Notes: a model not told the origin generated them from the sequence alone. DNA of 64,000 nucleotides from Prostheceraeus crozeri (GCA_907163375.1 CAJQUW010007770.1:124001-188000); one strand, 5' to 3'; counted from the stretch's first letter, positions 33,199 to 40,873 are shown. Made by a program: numbers and translations.

Positions 33199-33415
33199 CA
33201 GTCTATCATTTTTGAAGATTCGTACCAGCAGTTACAATTTGTGTTATGAACCCGAACTTTTTCCTGCAGCTCTCATTAGTTGTTGGTTACCTGTGCATGT
33301 GGCAATCTTTCATAATAGTAAAGTGATCATTACTGGACTAAAATCTCATGTACAAGCAAATGTGATCCTGGACTATCTCATTGAGTATGTACGTACCCAG
33401 CGGATTGTAAAATGA
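32870..33415 (+). CDS. TATA-binding-protein homologue with both TBP repeats
   Basis: This 181-residue protein follows TBP from end to end. It starts IVNILRRFRLYTKIDLTTL, then repeat 1 (YYPGRPQMLVVKM, LFPNGTVQILGALS, residues about 35-90). Repeat 2 follows with the highly diagnostic YEPELFPAALI (127-136) and IFHNSKVIITGLKS (146-159). In TBP four phenylalanines kink TATA DNA. Here Phe131 and Phe147 of repeat 2 and Phe56 of repeat 1 occupy such positions, while the fourth seems replaced. The length matches the conserved TBP core without an N-terminal extension. It begins inside the end of the PC4-like gene. I infer a transcription-initiation factor for the element's own genes. TBP-like proteins are known in some large DNA viruses but not, to my knowledge, as a standard Polinton gene. 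Confidence 0.85.
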   Translation: MKRHRYTIVNILRRFRLYTKIDLTTLHQHLPNSKYYPGRPQMLVVKMNNSRNLQLFPNGTVQILGALSHSSAQSMRLELQRLLRRIWKRERCVMSNLTVDNMVISTQLSDSLSFLKIRTSSYNLCYEPELFPAALISCWLPVHVAIFHNSKVIITGLKSHVQANVILDYLIEYVRTQRIVK

Positions 33416-33442
33416 AAAAACAATTTTTCCAACATGATGTTT

Positions 33443-33904
33443 TTATTTCAAATCATGATAGAACTTACAAATCATTTTTTCATTAGAGGATGGATTACAT
33501 GAAAAGTTTTGAATAATAGATGCAAATCGAGATACATGTAAACGTTTTAAGATGAAGTACAGTACAAAAGCACCACACGTTGATGAAAGTGGATGTTGTA
33601 GTATGCGTTCATTTCGCTGATATTGACGCGTATGTTTTCTCAACCACTGCTGTGTTGGTATATTTGGAGGTTGAGCAAGAGAGTCAAATAGTTCACCACG
33701 TCGGTCTTCTCCAATAAAGATCGCTTTCCAATGCTCACCGCCTAAATTCTGCGAATGAGTGTTTAGCACAATAAAGATGGGATAGTGATTTACTGCAGGT
33801 GGTAAGGTATCGAGTGAATAGACATTATCGAAAGCTTTCAACGTCGCTTCGTCTGCATTACGCTGCACTTTAGTCTTAATATCGTCAGCAGTCAACCAAC
33901 TCAT
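33443..33904 (-). CDS. Polinton adenain-like cysteine protease
   Basis: This 153-residue maturation protease is of the adenovirus/Ulp1 type. The catalytic set is visible as His in GGEHWKAI, Asp in ELFDSLAQPP, Gln in LQHPLSS and Cys in STCGAFVLYF. Such proteases cleave capsid and core precursors during virion assembly. The start codon overlaps the stop of the capsid gene upstream, and its own stop lies inside an AATAAA poly(A) signal, which would end the long minus-strand cluster. Confidence 0.9.
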   Translation of the reverse strand: MSWLTADDIKTKVQRNADEATLKAFDNVYSLDTLPPAVNHYPIFIVLNTHSQNLGGEHWKAIFIGEDRRGELFDSLAQPPNIPTQQWLRKHTRQYQRNERILQHPLSSTCGAFVLYFILKRLHVSRFASIIQNFSCNPSSNEKMICKFYHDLK

Positions 33905-35181
33905 TAACGATTATACTGAAGAATCACGTCACGATACTTTGTAATTTCAATATTTGAATCGAAGACTGCATAAATTAATACATTGATCGTCTCAGGTAGT
34001 GTTCTTTTGAACGTCAAATCCAAACGAATATTATGAGGCACGTTCGCTTGACGATAGGGTGCACTAATATCGCTGTCAGCAGTCAAATCAAATGCATAAA
34101 TAGTATATCCACTCTTAAACTCTTTCATAGTCAGTCCGTTGGTGTCATCCGTATTGTAAAAGCCAAAGACATCCATAAAATCAACATAACTGCGCATAAA
34201 TTGATCCGAAGCAAAATCTGGTTTGTAGGGTGGACCAGGATGACTGACACCATTTACACGTAAAGCAATTTCACTTAACTGATTGTGTTTAAAATTGAAA
34301 GGATTCTTCTTTATATTACCATTAAATGCATCATTTTCAACCATTGCCACCATGAGGAGCTTCGGTGCTTCCGATGGAAAGAGGCCATCTTTCATGAAAC
34401 TCTTTTGATCTTTCGGAATTGTAAAGGTGAGAAGCTTTGTATGCTGAACGGGGTAAATGGCATTTTGGCGGTTAAGGCCTTCAGCATGCCCTCTAATGAC
34501 ACTTGGATTCGGTACTACTCGACGAATGTAAAGTGCAATATCTTCCACATGAATTCTAAAATTGTCAACTTTAGCAAATGCATTCAGCGCAAATTCAGGC
34601 TTATTCAATGTCAGCTTGAGTCGCATGCTGGTATTACAGAGTAAAAACTTTGACTGTCTAAAGAAGTCTAAATTCAGCGGACCATATAGCTGACATACTT
34701 TACTATCTTTAATCATAGCAGATCGCTTTACAAAGCCACTGTTTGTTTCAACATTAAATTTTCCTGCTTCATCTCTGTACCATCCCATGGCTTCCATATG
34801 ACTTTTTTGTGCTGCTGGATGAAACTGTGATACATGATTGAAATATGATTTATAGGGATAATCGCTTTGACCACCTTCCACCTGCTGCTCTCCAATCGTT
34901 AGAGAAACATCGCGAAGTAATGTAGTCAATGGTAAATTGTTCAGTCCAACTTTATGTGCATCGTCAATAGCAGTTCCATCTGCTTGCTGAATTCTAAACC
35001 TCAAATCAAGCATCGCATAACTCAAATCTATGTAGTCATCACTACCACCAGGAATAACAAATTCAATGGGGCCAGCATTCTCAGCTGTTCGAGGATGATA
35101 ATCTACAATACTTGAACTAAGAATATCTGTCTGTATGGCTTGTTGATCAAACAAACAAAACCCGGAAGTTTTACACTCCAT
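33904..35181 (-). CDS. Polinton major capsid protein (double jelly-roll)
   Basis: This 425-residue protein belongs to the F54H12.2-like family now regarded as the Polinton major capsid protein. The N-terminal region includes IQTDILSSSIVDYHPR and IEFVIPGGSDDYIDL. The middle includes the LLRDVSLTIGEQQVEGG and YPYKSYFNHV segments, and there is a late TYAFDLT-like strand (YTIYAFDLTADSD). The length and beta-strand-rich pattern fit a double jelly-roll hexon that forms trimers. It is followed directly by the protease with a one-base overlap, and preceded by a basic core-type protein, a normal virion gene neighbourhood. Confidence 0.88.
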   Translation of the reverse strand: MECKTSGFCLFDQQAIQTDILSSSIVDYHPRTAENAGPIEFVIPGGSDDYIDLSYAMLDLRFRIQQADGTAIDDAHKVGLNNLPLTTLLRDVSLTIGEQQVEGGQSDYPYKSYFNHVSQFHPAAQKSHMEAMGWYRDEAGKFNVETNSGFVKRSAMIKDSKVCQLYGPLNLDFFRQSKFLLCNTSMRLKLTLNKPEFALNAFAKVDNFRIHVEDIALYIRRVVPNPSVIRGHAEGLNRQNAIYPVQHTKLLTFTIPKDQKSFMKDGLFPSEAPKLLMVAMVENDAFNGNIKKNPFNFKHNQLSEIALRVNGVSHPGPPYKPDFASDQFMRSYVDFMDVFGFYNTDDTNGLTMKEFKSGYTIYAFDLTADSDISAPYRQANVPHNIRLDLTFKRTLPETINVLIYAVFDSNIEITKYRDVILQYNR

Positions 35182-35183
35182 GA

Positions 35184-35639
35184 TTAGAAGTTATAGCAGC
35201 GTCGTCGTTTAGCGCCTGATGAATGATTAGAGCCTCTGCGACGTTTGCGTGAATGCCTTTTGACTGAAGATCGCACCTTACCAGCTCCGCGATGTTTCCT
35301 CCTTCCTTTATTCATTCGTTTAGGTGATTTCTTTCCTTGAGTAACACCAGCAAAGGTCTGCTTCAATGTTTTTAAACCGCGTTCCTTCCCACGATTCAAC
35401 AAACTGCTCTTAAAACTTCTACCTCTGGAAAGATCACTAGCAACATCACCAGCAAAGCCAACGGCATTACTTAAAACATTTCGTTTTAAAGATCTACCGA
35501 CATTGGATATGAGAGGTGCTACGACAGATTTCAGTGCACCAAGTATGCTACCTCCACGTTGGCGGCGAGCGCCGATGTAAATTTGTCCTCCACTACTTAC
35601 ATAGGAGGGTCGTGAATAAAATGAGGCAGTTGGATTCAT
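35184..35639 (-). CDS. Polinton basic core or minor virion protein
   Basis: This 151-residue protein is very rich in Arg, Lys, Ser and Gly, ending in RRKHRGAGKVRSSVKRHSRKRRRG and CYNF. An amphipathic stretch near residue 30 (GGSILGALKSVVAPLISNVG) looks like the GG-cleaved amphipathic helix of adenovirus pVI/pX-type precursors, and a GG before it is a plausible protease site. Genes of this kind lie next to the capsid gene in many Polintons. The expected role is DNA condensation or membrane disruption inside the virion. Confidence 0.7.
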   Translation of the reverse strand: MNPTASFYSRPSYVSSGGQIYIGARRQRGGSILGALKSVVAPLISNVGRSLKRNVLSNAVGFAGDVASDLSRGRSFKSSLLNRGKERGLKTLKQTFAGVTQGKKSPKRMNKGRRKHRGAGKVRSSVKRHSRKRRRGSNHSSGAKRRRCYNF

Positions 35640-35680
35640 AGCTCAAACCCTAAACATTGTTAGTTACAACTTTGCATGAA

Positions 35681-36901
35681 TCACTTTCGATCACTTAGAT
35701 GAAAGATGTCGGCACGACGCATCCAAGAGTTCATACTTGAAGGATAACCAGTCCATTTAACAAGACACCATTCTTCACCTTGCCGTTTTTTACATCGAAT
35801 GATTTTCTCTACCAAATATGTTTCACTTTCAGTGACTACCTCAATCTCATCGCGGTAAAAGCTACCCTCAATTTCTTCATTATCGTAATCTTTCAACTTG
35901 TAGGTGGTTGGAGAGTCTTTTTGATTAATCCTTGATACTGTAAATACCTCCTCTGTCCAATTCGGAAGGTACCCTTTAGCAAAAACACTTTTCACTTTTG
36001 AGATACGAACTTTATCACCAATTTTCACATCACTTTTCACATGAGTGCGTTTACGTTGGAATGATTCGCGCACTTTATCTACATTGTCAGCATTTACATC
36101 TACTGGTCTGAGTCCAATAGAACGATGGATAGAGTGATTGTAGGCATGGAGTGTATCTTGTAGAACCTTTGTCCAATTTTGTGTCAAGTTGGCAGTAAAA
36201 TGTCGCCACAAGCGATTTTTTAATGTGCGATTAAAACGTTCAACGAGTGCAGCTTTATAAGCACTCTTTACACTAAACAACTCAATGTCATGCCTCTCAA
36301 ATAATCTTGTCACATGCTGATTTTCAAACTCTTTTCCTTGATCACTCTGAATTCTTTTTGGAATCCGACCTTCTCGAAAAATTGTTTGGAATGCTTTTGC
36401 TACTCCTTTCCCTTCTTTAGTTTTTAAAGGTTGAGCCCACGCATAACGCGAGAAAATATCAATGACGGTTAAAATAAAATTATTACCCGAGTTATGTTTT
36501 GAAATGGAGGCAACATCGCACAAATCTGCTTGCCACTGTTCATCGATGTCATGAACAATATAATGGCGGGTGCGGTACTTCTTTTTCGCTTGTTTGTGGA
36601 GTGTATAGGTAGCCTGACCCTTTAACCATCGTTTCACTTGTGATTGTGGAAGACCACTCGCTTTTGATAATTTCTTGATAGATGCAAATCCTGCCGGATG
36701 TTTTACATCATAATAGATTGACTTCAAACGTTCAGTCGATGACGACTGACTCTTTTTCCTCCTTCTCATCTTTTTGTTTTCTTGCCTTTCTACATTTACA
36801 ACAACTGCAGCATTTAGCTTTAGCGGTTTTGCGATCGTGTTCACATTGCTTAGGGGTTTCATTATGAGAGCTGGCGCAGCAAGTGCAAGTGACAACGACA
36901 T
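35681..36901 (-). CDS. Polinton integrase with C-terminal chromodomain
   Basis: This 406-residue retrovirus-type DDE integrase catalyses insertion of the element. After a basic helix-rich N-terminus come the catalytic residues: Asp in WQADLCDV, Asp in IQSDQGKEF, and Glu in ALVERFNRTLKN, 33 residues after the second Asp. A SH3-like segment (IGDKVRISKVKSVFAKGYLPNWTEE) follows. The C-terminal chromodomain (YLVEKIIRCKKR, CLVKWTGYPSSMNSW) may guide insertion to marked chromatin. The first 50 or so residues overlap a Cys-rich frame of the preceding gene, so the true start may be further in, at MRRRKKSQ. Confidence 0.92.
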   Translation of the reverse strand: MSLSLALAAPALIMKPLSNVNTIAKPLKLNAAVVVNVERQENKKMRRRKKSQSSSTERLKSIYYDVKHPAGFASIKKLSKASGLPQSQVKRWLKGQATYTLHKQAKKKYRTRHYIVHDIDEQWQADLCDVASISKHNSGNNFILTVIDIFSRYAWAQPLKTKEGKGVAKAFQTIFREGRIPKRIQSDQGKEFENQHVTRLFERHDIELFSVKSAYKAALVERFNRTLKNRLWRHFTANLTQNWTKVLQDTLHAYNHSIHRSIGLRPVDVNADNVDKVRESFQRKRTHVKSDVKIGDKVRISKVKSVFAKGYLPNWTEEVFTVSRINQKDSPTTYKLKDYDNEEIEGSFYRDEIEVVTESETYLVEKIIRCKKRQGEEWCLVKWTGYPSSMNSWMRRADIFHLSDRK

Positions 36902-36947
36902 TCACCTCTGGCGGCTCATTACATGGCAAGCAACACATCTGCTTCAT
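36732..36947 (-). CDS. Small cysteine-rich protein overlapping the integrase start
   Basis: This 71-residue frame begins one base after the stop of the upstream gene and overlaps the integrase N-terminus in another phase. It contains clustered cysteines (CCLPC, CTCC, CEHD, CCSCCKC) and a charged tail (KQKDEKEEKES). The cysteine spacing suggests a metal-binding fold. The immediate juxtaposition to the upstream stop favours a real gene. The overlap with a longer coding frame is the main reason for doubt. Confidence 0.45.
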   Translation of the reverse strand: MKQMCCLPCNEPPEVNVVVTCTCCASSHNETPKQCEHDRKTAKAKCCSCCKCRKARKQKDEKEEKESVVID

Positions 36948-36948
36948 A

Positions 36949-37641
36949 TTAATAGTCTGAGAACATGTATTTCCTAGGAGGAGCTGTTTTACGTTTTCCT
37001 TTTACTAGTTTTAGTGGTGATGTAGATCTACGTCGAGTTCTTCCTCTTGTTTGCTTAGTGAGTGTGGGAGGGGATGTAGCAGGTGACGTCTTAAACCAAT
37101 TTGTTGGCATTTTCATCGCCTGAAGCATTGGAGCAGTAGCCACTGTTGAATCAAGTTCTTTCAATGTCTCATTATTTAAAGCAAATTTTGGCACATTATG
37201 CTTTTTCAATAGTTTAAGAAAGTATGACCAACCAGGTGGAACATAGCCCTGACGGCGCTTTCTACGTGTCGCATACTGAATCAAGTCTTCATAACGTGAA
37301 GCATCAATCACTTTATTTTCATCTGTAATGATTTCTCCTCTATCATTTACATTGAGATGGGGTTCAATACTGTTGAAAAGAGATATGGCATGTGCGCGAG
37401 ATGCTAAAGGTGTAGCAGTGGATACAGAGTCACGCATCTTATTCTTCAAGTTTTTCAATTGCTCAACAGTTTCCGATTGTAATAATACAGCACGATGTGG
37501 ATCTTTGATGTGAACATTTTGCTGATAATCTATTTCTTTCCTATACATTTGATTTGCAAGAGGTTGCTTTACTTGCTGCATGGCAGTCAATTGTACATAT
37601 TCATCCTGAGGAATAACAATCATGCGAGAATAAGAACTCAT
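36949..37641 (-). CDS. Conserved Polinton protein between ATPase and integrase
   Basis: This 230-residue protein starts MSSYSRMIVIPQDEYVQL, a 'VIP/VP-x-E-Y' opening I associate with a protein of unknown role that sits beside the Polinton ATPase. A helical, charged middle (VEQLKNLKNKMRD) is followed by GYVPPGWSYFLKLLKKHNVPKF and a basic Thr/Arg-rich tail (RGRTRRRSTSPLKLVKGKRK). The start overlaps the end of the ATPase gene by four bases. A virion or DNA-handling role is likely, but unproven. Confidence 0.65.
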   Translation of the reverse strand: MSSYSRMIVIPQDEYVQLTAMQQVKQPLANQMYRKEIDYQQNVHIKDPHRAVLLQSETVEQLKNLKNKMRDSVSTATPLASRAHAISLFNSIEPHLNVNDRGEIITDENKVIDASRYEDLIQYATRRKRRQGYVPPGWSYFLKLLKKHNVPKFALNNETLKELDSTVATAPMLQAMKMPTNWFKTSPATSPPTLTKQTRGRTRRRSTSPLKLVKGKRKTAPPRKYMFSDY

Positions 37642-38255
37642 AGTTTGTAGATACTCATGGGAGTTTTCAAAATATCACTTCGAAATCTAAATTCTTCCGG
37701 ACACTCTTGCGTAAAGTCAATGAATAAGTAACCGTATGGTTTTTCAGTAGCTGCTTGAAAAATTTCAATTAAGGCTTTTGATCCTCTGGGTGCAACTTGT
37801 CGCGCTAAAATTTCAAATTGACTTTTATCTCGCGGATTCTTGAAAATAGCATAATAGTGTGTATTCAGGTTTCGTGTACGAGCTTCTTTTCCATCAGGAA
37901 ACAAATTTTGTGTGATATAGATGATAAAGCACCTTTTATGGTGTGCTGCGCGAGTGAACATATCTGTAACATCTTTTGAATTCTTACTTTCTTTTAATAA
38001 ATCATCCAATACAACAATATCATTAGACTGAAGTTTATCCACTGCGATAATTCCTTCATGTCGAATAAAGTTGCGACTTTGCAATTCCTGAAACAGCGAC
38101 GGTTGATAAATACCATAACACCAAATCACTCGATTGATAGGTTCCTTAAACAACTCCCTTCTTTTATCCAATAAATTCAGCGTGAAAACAGTTTTACCTG
38201 CATGAGATGGACCTGATACAGTCAGAACTTTATCACATTGAAGTCTGAAATCCAT
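37638..38255 (-). CDS. Polinton genome-packaging ATPase (FtsK/HerA-type)
   Basis: This 205-residue ATPase starts at MDFRLQCDKVLTVSGPSHAGKT, where GPSHAGKT is the Walker A loop. NDIVVLDDLL is Walker B, and the sensor region is CFIIYITQNLF. It is short, as expected for the A32-like packaging ATPases of Polintons and related viruses, which pump DNA into preformed capsids. I chose the internal ATG because the upstream extension lacks an ATG and family members begin similarly close to the first strand. Confidence 0.9.
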   Translation of the reverse strand: MDFRLQCDKVLTVSGPSHAGKTVFTLNLLDKRRELFKEPINRVIWCYGIYQPSLFQELQSRNFIRHEGIIAVDKLQSNDIVVLDDLLKESKNSKDVTDMFTRAAHHKRCFIIYITQNLFPDGKEARTRNLNTHYYAIFKNPRDKSQFEILARQVAPRGSKALIEIFQAATEKPYGYLFIDFTQECPEEFRFRSDILKTPMSIYKL

Positions 38256-38286
38256 TTTATTACTTTGAGATTCAACATTTGCATAA

Positions 38287-38643
38287 TTAACGCTTAGAGC
38301 CAAAGATATTACCCAATAGGTTGCCCACGGCAGGAGCTATCATTGGAAGTATTGCTGAAAGGAAACCGCCCTTTTGTGTTAGAGTTTTCCTCTTTCTTTG
38401 AAGGGTGACTTTAGGATTGGAGATGAAACGCAATTTCGTAGCATATCGCTTAAGTAATTTTCGTTGTTTTGGCGCTAATTTCTTCGTCCTCAACTTTCTC
38501 ACATGAGAAATAATTTCATGAATGAATTTATCGTTGGCATGTCGTATAGCATTGTATCGCTGATTTGCTTTCATTCGTCGGAGAGCTTGAATGGCTGAAG
38601 AAAACTTTTGACTTTTACGTTTCGCCATTTTACGTTTCGCCAT
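38287..38643 (-). CDS. Polinton small basic protein with amphipathic tail
   Basis: This 118-residue Lys/Arg-rich protein begins with a repeated MAKRK MAKRKSQ. It ends LTQKGGFLSAILPMIAPAVGNLLGNIFGSKR, a GG followed by a hydrophobic amphipathic helix. The same arrangement is seen in adenovirus pX/pVI-like precursors, where the protease cuts after GG and frees a membrane-active or DNA-condensing peptide. It lies immediately upstream of the ATPase. Confidence 0.68.
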   Translation of the reverse strand: MAKRKMAKRKSQKFSSAIQALRRMKANQRYNAIRHANDKFIHEIISHVRKLRTKKLAPKQRKLLKRYATKLRFISNPKVTLQRKRKTLTQKGGFLSAILPMIAPAVGNLLGNIFGSKR

Positions 38644-38651
38644 TTTCCGTG

Positions 38652-38852
38652 TTAGTCTTTGCTAAAATCTATCTTCACCACATTTGCATAGGTACTAACT
38701 ATTGCGACATAAGTGACACTCGAAATGAGCAATGTCACAGTGGTTACATTTGCAAAGTTGAATGCAATTACGTATGAAACAGCGTTGACAAAAAGCATGC
38801 TTACATCTCTTGAAGATGCGCTTTTCATTTCCATCCTTTCACTTACATACAT
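38652..38852 (-). CDS. Small predicted membrane protein
   Basis: This frame of about 66 residues has a hydrophobic central run (SYVIAFNFANVTTVTLLISSVTYVAIV) that could span a membrane once or twice. It is packed between other minus-strand genes, starting within the end of the preceding small frame and stopping 8 bp before the next. No family is recognised. The tight packing supports it, while its small size leaves doubt. Confidence 0.4.
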   Translation of the reverse strand: MYVSERMEMKSASSRDVSMLFVNAVSYVIAFNFANVTTVTLLISSVTYVAIVSTYANVVKIDFSKD

Positions 38853-39018
38853 CGCAACACATAGTTTCACCGTTACTGATGTCTATAGCAAGTCTTTTTG
38901 AAGATATGAATTTGCTAGCCTTTTCTAAATAATAGACACATGTACAGAAGGAATATACTTCGAGAGTGAGAAGACATAGCTCGAAAACCAGTTGTGCTAC
39001 AATCAAGTACCACTGCAT
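38839..39018 (-). CDS. Small predicted membrane protein, N-terminal anchor
   Basis: It is 59 residues long, starting MQWYLIVAQLVFELCLLTLEVYSF, a strong hydrophobic segment near the N-terminus, with a Cys-rich end (CCDVCK). The ATG lies four bases after the stop of the gene upstream, typical of the compact cluster. No family is recognised. It may be a virion or host-membrane protein. Confidence 0.45.
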   Translation of the reverse strand: MQWYLIVAQLVFELCLLTLEVYSFCTCVYYLEKASKFISSKRLAIDISNGETMCCDVCK

Positions 39019-39020
39019 TT

Positions 39021-39431
39021 TCAATTTTTCTTTATGGAAAGTTGAATGTGAATATCTGAAATCGCTTCAATCACTAGACTGCTACCATGATGGTTAAATG
39101 CGTTAAGACGTTCAGCAATTTTTATCATATGTCTTTTAAAAAATTCTTCGGGGTGATCTACCACTTCCATTGAATGGGAAGCAAAATGGAAAGAGCGACT
39201 TTCCACCTCTTCCTTTCCAAAATGACTAAACTTAATTTTCGCAACTAATCGCGCCATGACAATGCTATCAGAGAATGTATTCATTAACTCTAGAAATAGA
39301 GTGCTAGCATCATCGACCACTGCTTCGATGTCGGTCTCATCTTTATGAAAATTTATCACATAATCTTGAACAGCTCCTTTTAAACTTTGCCTATGAAAAT
39401 GTAATGTTCCGCAGTCGTTTGAGAAAGACAT
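39021..39431 (-). CDS. Stand-alone copy of the polymerase N-terminal domain
   Basis: This 136-residue protein parallels a region in the N-terminal part of this element's own polymerase. LVAKIKFSHFGKEEVESRSFHF here answers IYLKLKYIKIDFQTGQVTERIQF there. The same 'helix, NAFNHHGSSLVIEAISDIHIQL' ending answers KFNQRDSALIFDGVDSAIFKISL. I recall the same beta-strand/helix block ahead of exonuclease domains in many animal Polinton polymerases. Its separate role is unknown. Partnering with the polymerase or the terminal protein is a reasonable guess. Confidence 0.6.
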   Translation of the reverse strand: MSFSNDCGTLHFHRQSLKGAVQDYVINFHKDETDIEAVVDDASTLFLELMNTFSDSIVMARLVAKIKFSHFGKEEVESRSFHFASHSMEVVDHPEEFFKRHMIKIAERLNAFNHHGSSLVIEAISDIHIQLSIKKN

Positions 39432-39515
39432 GATCACTCTTTAACTAACCCATCCATTGCATGAAAACAACTCTTCTCATAGTAACATTTATTGAATAAT
39501 GGTAACAAGCATGCA

Positions 39516-40046
39516 TTATAAATCAATGGTTTGAAAGAGATAAAATAGATACAGCTGGTAACTATCATACAGCGAGCAATGATAACCATACAGGACTTTG
39601 GCAGTGCTGAGGTAAGGAGGAAAGAAGCATTGGTTATGAATGTAGCTACTACAACGAACAGACAAAATAGGAACACACAAATCCTTAAAACGTTTCGTGA
39701 CTTCATGATAATGTTGATTCACTCTACTATCCCAAGGTGGGAGCAAAATATCATCAATGATTAAATTAGGAAATACTTTCCTCTCCTTACCAGGATTATT
39801 ACAAAAGATGCGTATAACATTGAAAGCAGCTAACCATCGTTTAAAGTCAATAAGAAGAGCACTCTCACAAGAAAAGCCATAGTCTTGCAAATATTTCAGA
39901 TTAAGTCCATGAATGTGTTTTCTCGCCCATTGATCAACATTGGGATTGCAGTTGGCATGTTGATGATAGACACTGACAATCTGATATGTCCAATTGTTCA
40001 TAGCAATAGCACTGAGCTCCTGTACAGGTTCACCCTCACAATCCAT
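39516..40046 (-). CDS. Putative DnaQ-like (DEDD) exonuclease of Polintons
   Basis: This 176-residue protein begins MDCEGEPVQELSAIAM, where the D-x-E has the look of a DEDD exonuclease motif I. HIHGLNLKYL, IDFKRWLAAF and IRIFCNNPGKE follow, and the protein ends with YGYHCSLYDSYQLYL. I recognise this as a recurring protein beside polintons in marine invertebrates. If it is an exonuclease it would act in trans in addition to the polymerase's own proofreading domain. The catalytic assignment is tentative because motifs II and III are only approximate. Confidence 0.5.
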   Translation of the reverse strand: MDCEGEPVQELSAIAMNNWTYQIVSVYHQHANCNPNVDQWARKHIHGLNLKYLQDYGFSCESALLIDFKRWLAAFNVIRIFCNNPGKERKVFPNLIIDDILLPPWDSRVNQHYHEVTKRFKDLCVPILSVRCSSYIHNQCFFPPYLSTAKVLYGYHCSLYDSYQLYLFYLFQTIDL

Positions 40047-40098
40047 AAAAATGATGATAGAAGCCTAAAACGGAAATTTACACATCTAAGGAAACGTT

Positions 40099-40299
40099 CT
40101 ATAACATATTACAAAATGAAGAATTACATCGATGCTTTTCACGACAAAATACACAAATGATATGATGGCAACGAAGAAGTAAAATGTATCTAATAAGACC
40201 ACGTCTACGACACTCAAAGCACATAAGCGAATTGTCATAGGGTAGAGTTAGGAAAGGACTAGTAATTCTCCTTCTTTGATTTACGTTTTGATGCAGCAT
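40099..40299 (-). CDS. Small RING-finger-like protein
   Basis: This frame of about 66 residues has a compact Cys/His set: CFEC, thirteen residues, CHHIIC, VFC, then further Cys (CNSSFC). The order C-x2-C ... C-x-H-x2-C-x2-C ... C-x4-C fits a RING-type zinc fold, used by many viruses as ubiquitin ligases. It overlaps the end of the next upstream gene in a different frame, so both might be real or this might be an accident. The regular metal-ligand spacing is the main support. Confidence 0.45.
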   Translation of the reverse strand: MLHQNVNQRRRITSPFLTLPYDNSLMCFECRRRGLIRYILLLRCHHIICVFCREKHRCNSSFCNML

Positions 40300-40873
40300 T
40301 CTTCTCCGACTTGCGCTTCGTACCACTGCTGTTAAGGATTTGATCAATTATGTCGTCCACGTTGGGTGGTTTTGGAATATATAGGATGGATTCCATATGC
40401 ATGGAGAGGGAGGCTATTTTATTATCCTTATGCCGACCATAATATAGTCCATTCACTTTGAAAAGGATATCCCAAGTACCTTCTCCGAGCTCGTCGCATG
40501 TGATGGGTGTTGAATGATCTCCCTCCTTCTTATAGTGAGTGCACCAATGTGATACCGGTAGGCAAATGTGATTACCATCCCAAATCTTTCTATAGGGTGT
40601 ATCCTTGTCATCTCTCGCCTTCCACTCTTGAGCAAGAGGAGTAGGAATGTCCATATTTAATGTCACGTACTCCTCAATAATATCAAGTTGGTGGCGAATG
40701 TACGGACTCACGGGGATCAGTATGTAGTCACCATACTGATTGTGCATTATCTTGACATCCGTGGATGGGAGCATTCCCGTTTGGAGTACTACGCCATGAT
40801 CGTCATAACGCAAGACTTGTTTAAATTTACGCTGTAGCGGTGTAGGATTATGTACCTTGGTTGTTTCTTCCAC
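40259..40873 (-). CDS. Polinton accessory protein, about 200 residues, basic tail
   Basis: The family is not identified. Beta-rich segments (YDDHGVVLQTG, YGDYILIPVSPYIRHQLDIIEEYV, GTWDILFKVNGLYYGRH) precede a Lys-rich C-terminus (KRKSEKNAASKRKSKKEN) that may bind nucleic acid or be a nuclear signal. The frame has no ATG at its own 5' end. A spliced leader is likely, with an ATG at 41,031-41,033 followed at once by a 67-nt intron. It is the first gene of the minus-strand cluster and has a good TATA box. Confidence 0.65.
   Translation of the reverse strand: MEETTKVHNPTPLQRKFKQVLRYDDHGVVLQTGMLPSTDVKIMHNQYGDYILIPVSPYIRHQLDIIEEYVTLNMDIPTPLAQEWKARDDKDTPYRKIWDGNHICLPVSHWCTHYKKEGDHSTPITCDELGEGTWDILFKVNGLYYGRHKDNKIASLSMHMESILYIPKPPNVDDIIDQILNSSGTKRKSEKNAASKRKSKKENY

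Noticed and set aside
39434-39706. A 90-codon hydrophobic frame overlapping the putative exonuclease
   Set aside because: It overlaps a better-supported gene in another frame. Hydrophobicity alone is weak evidence.
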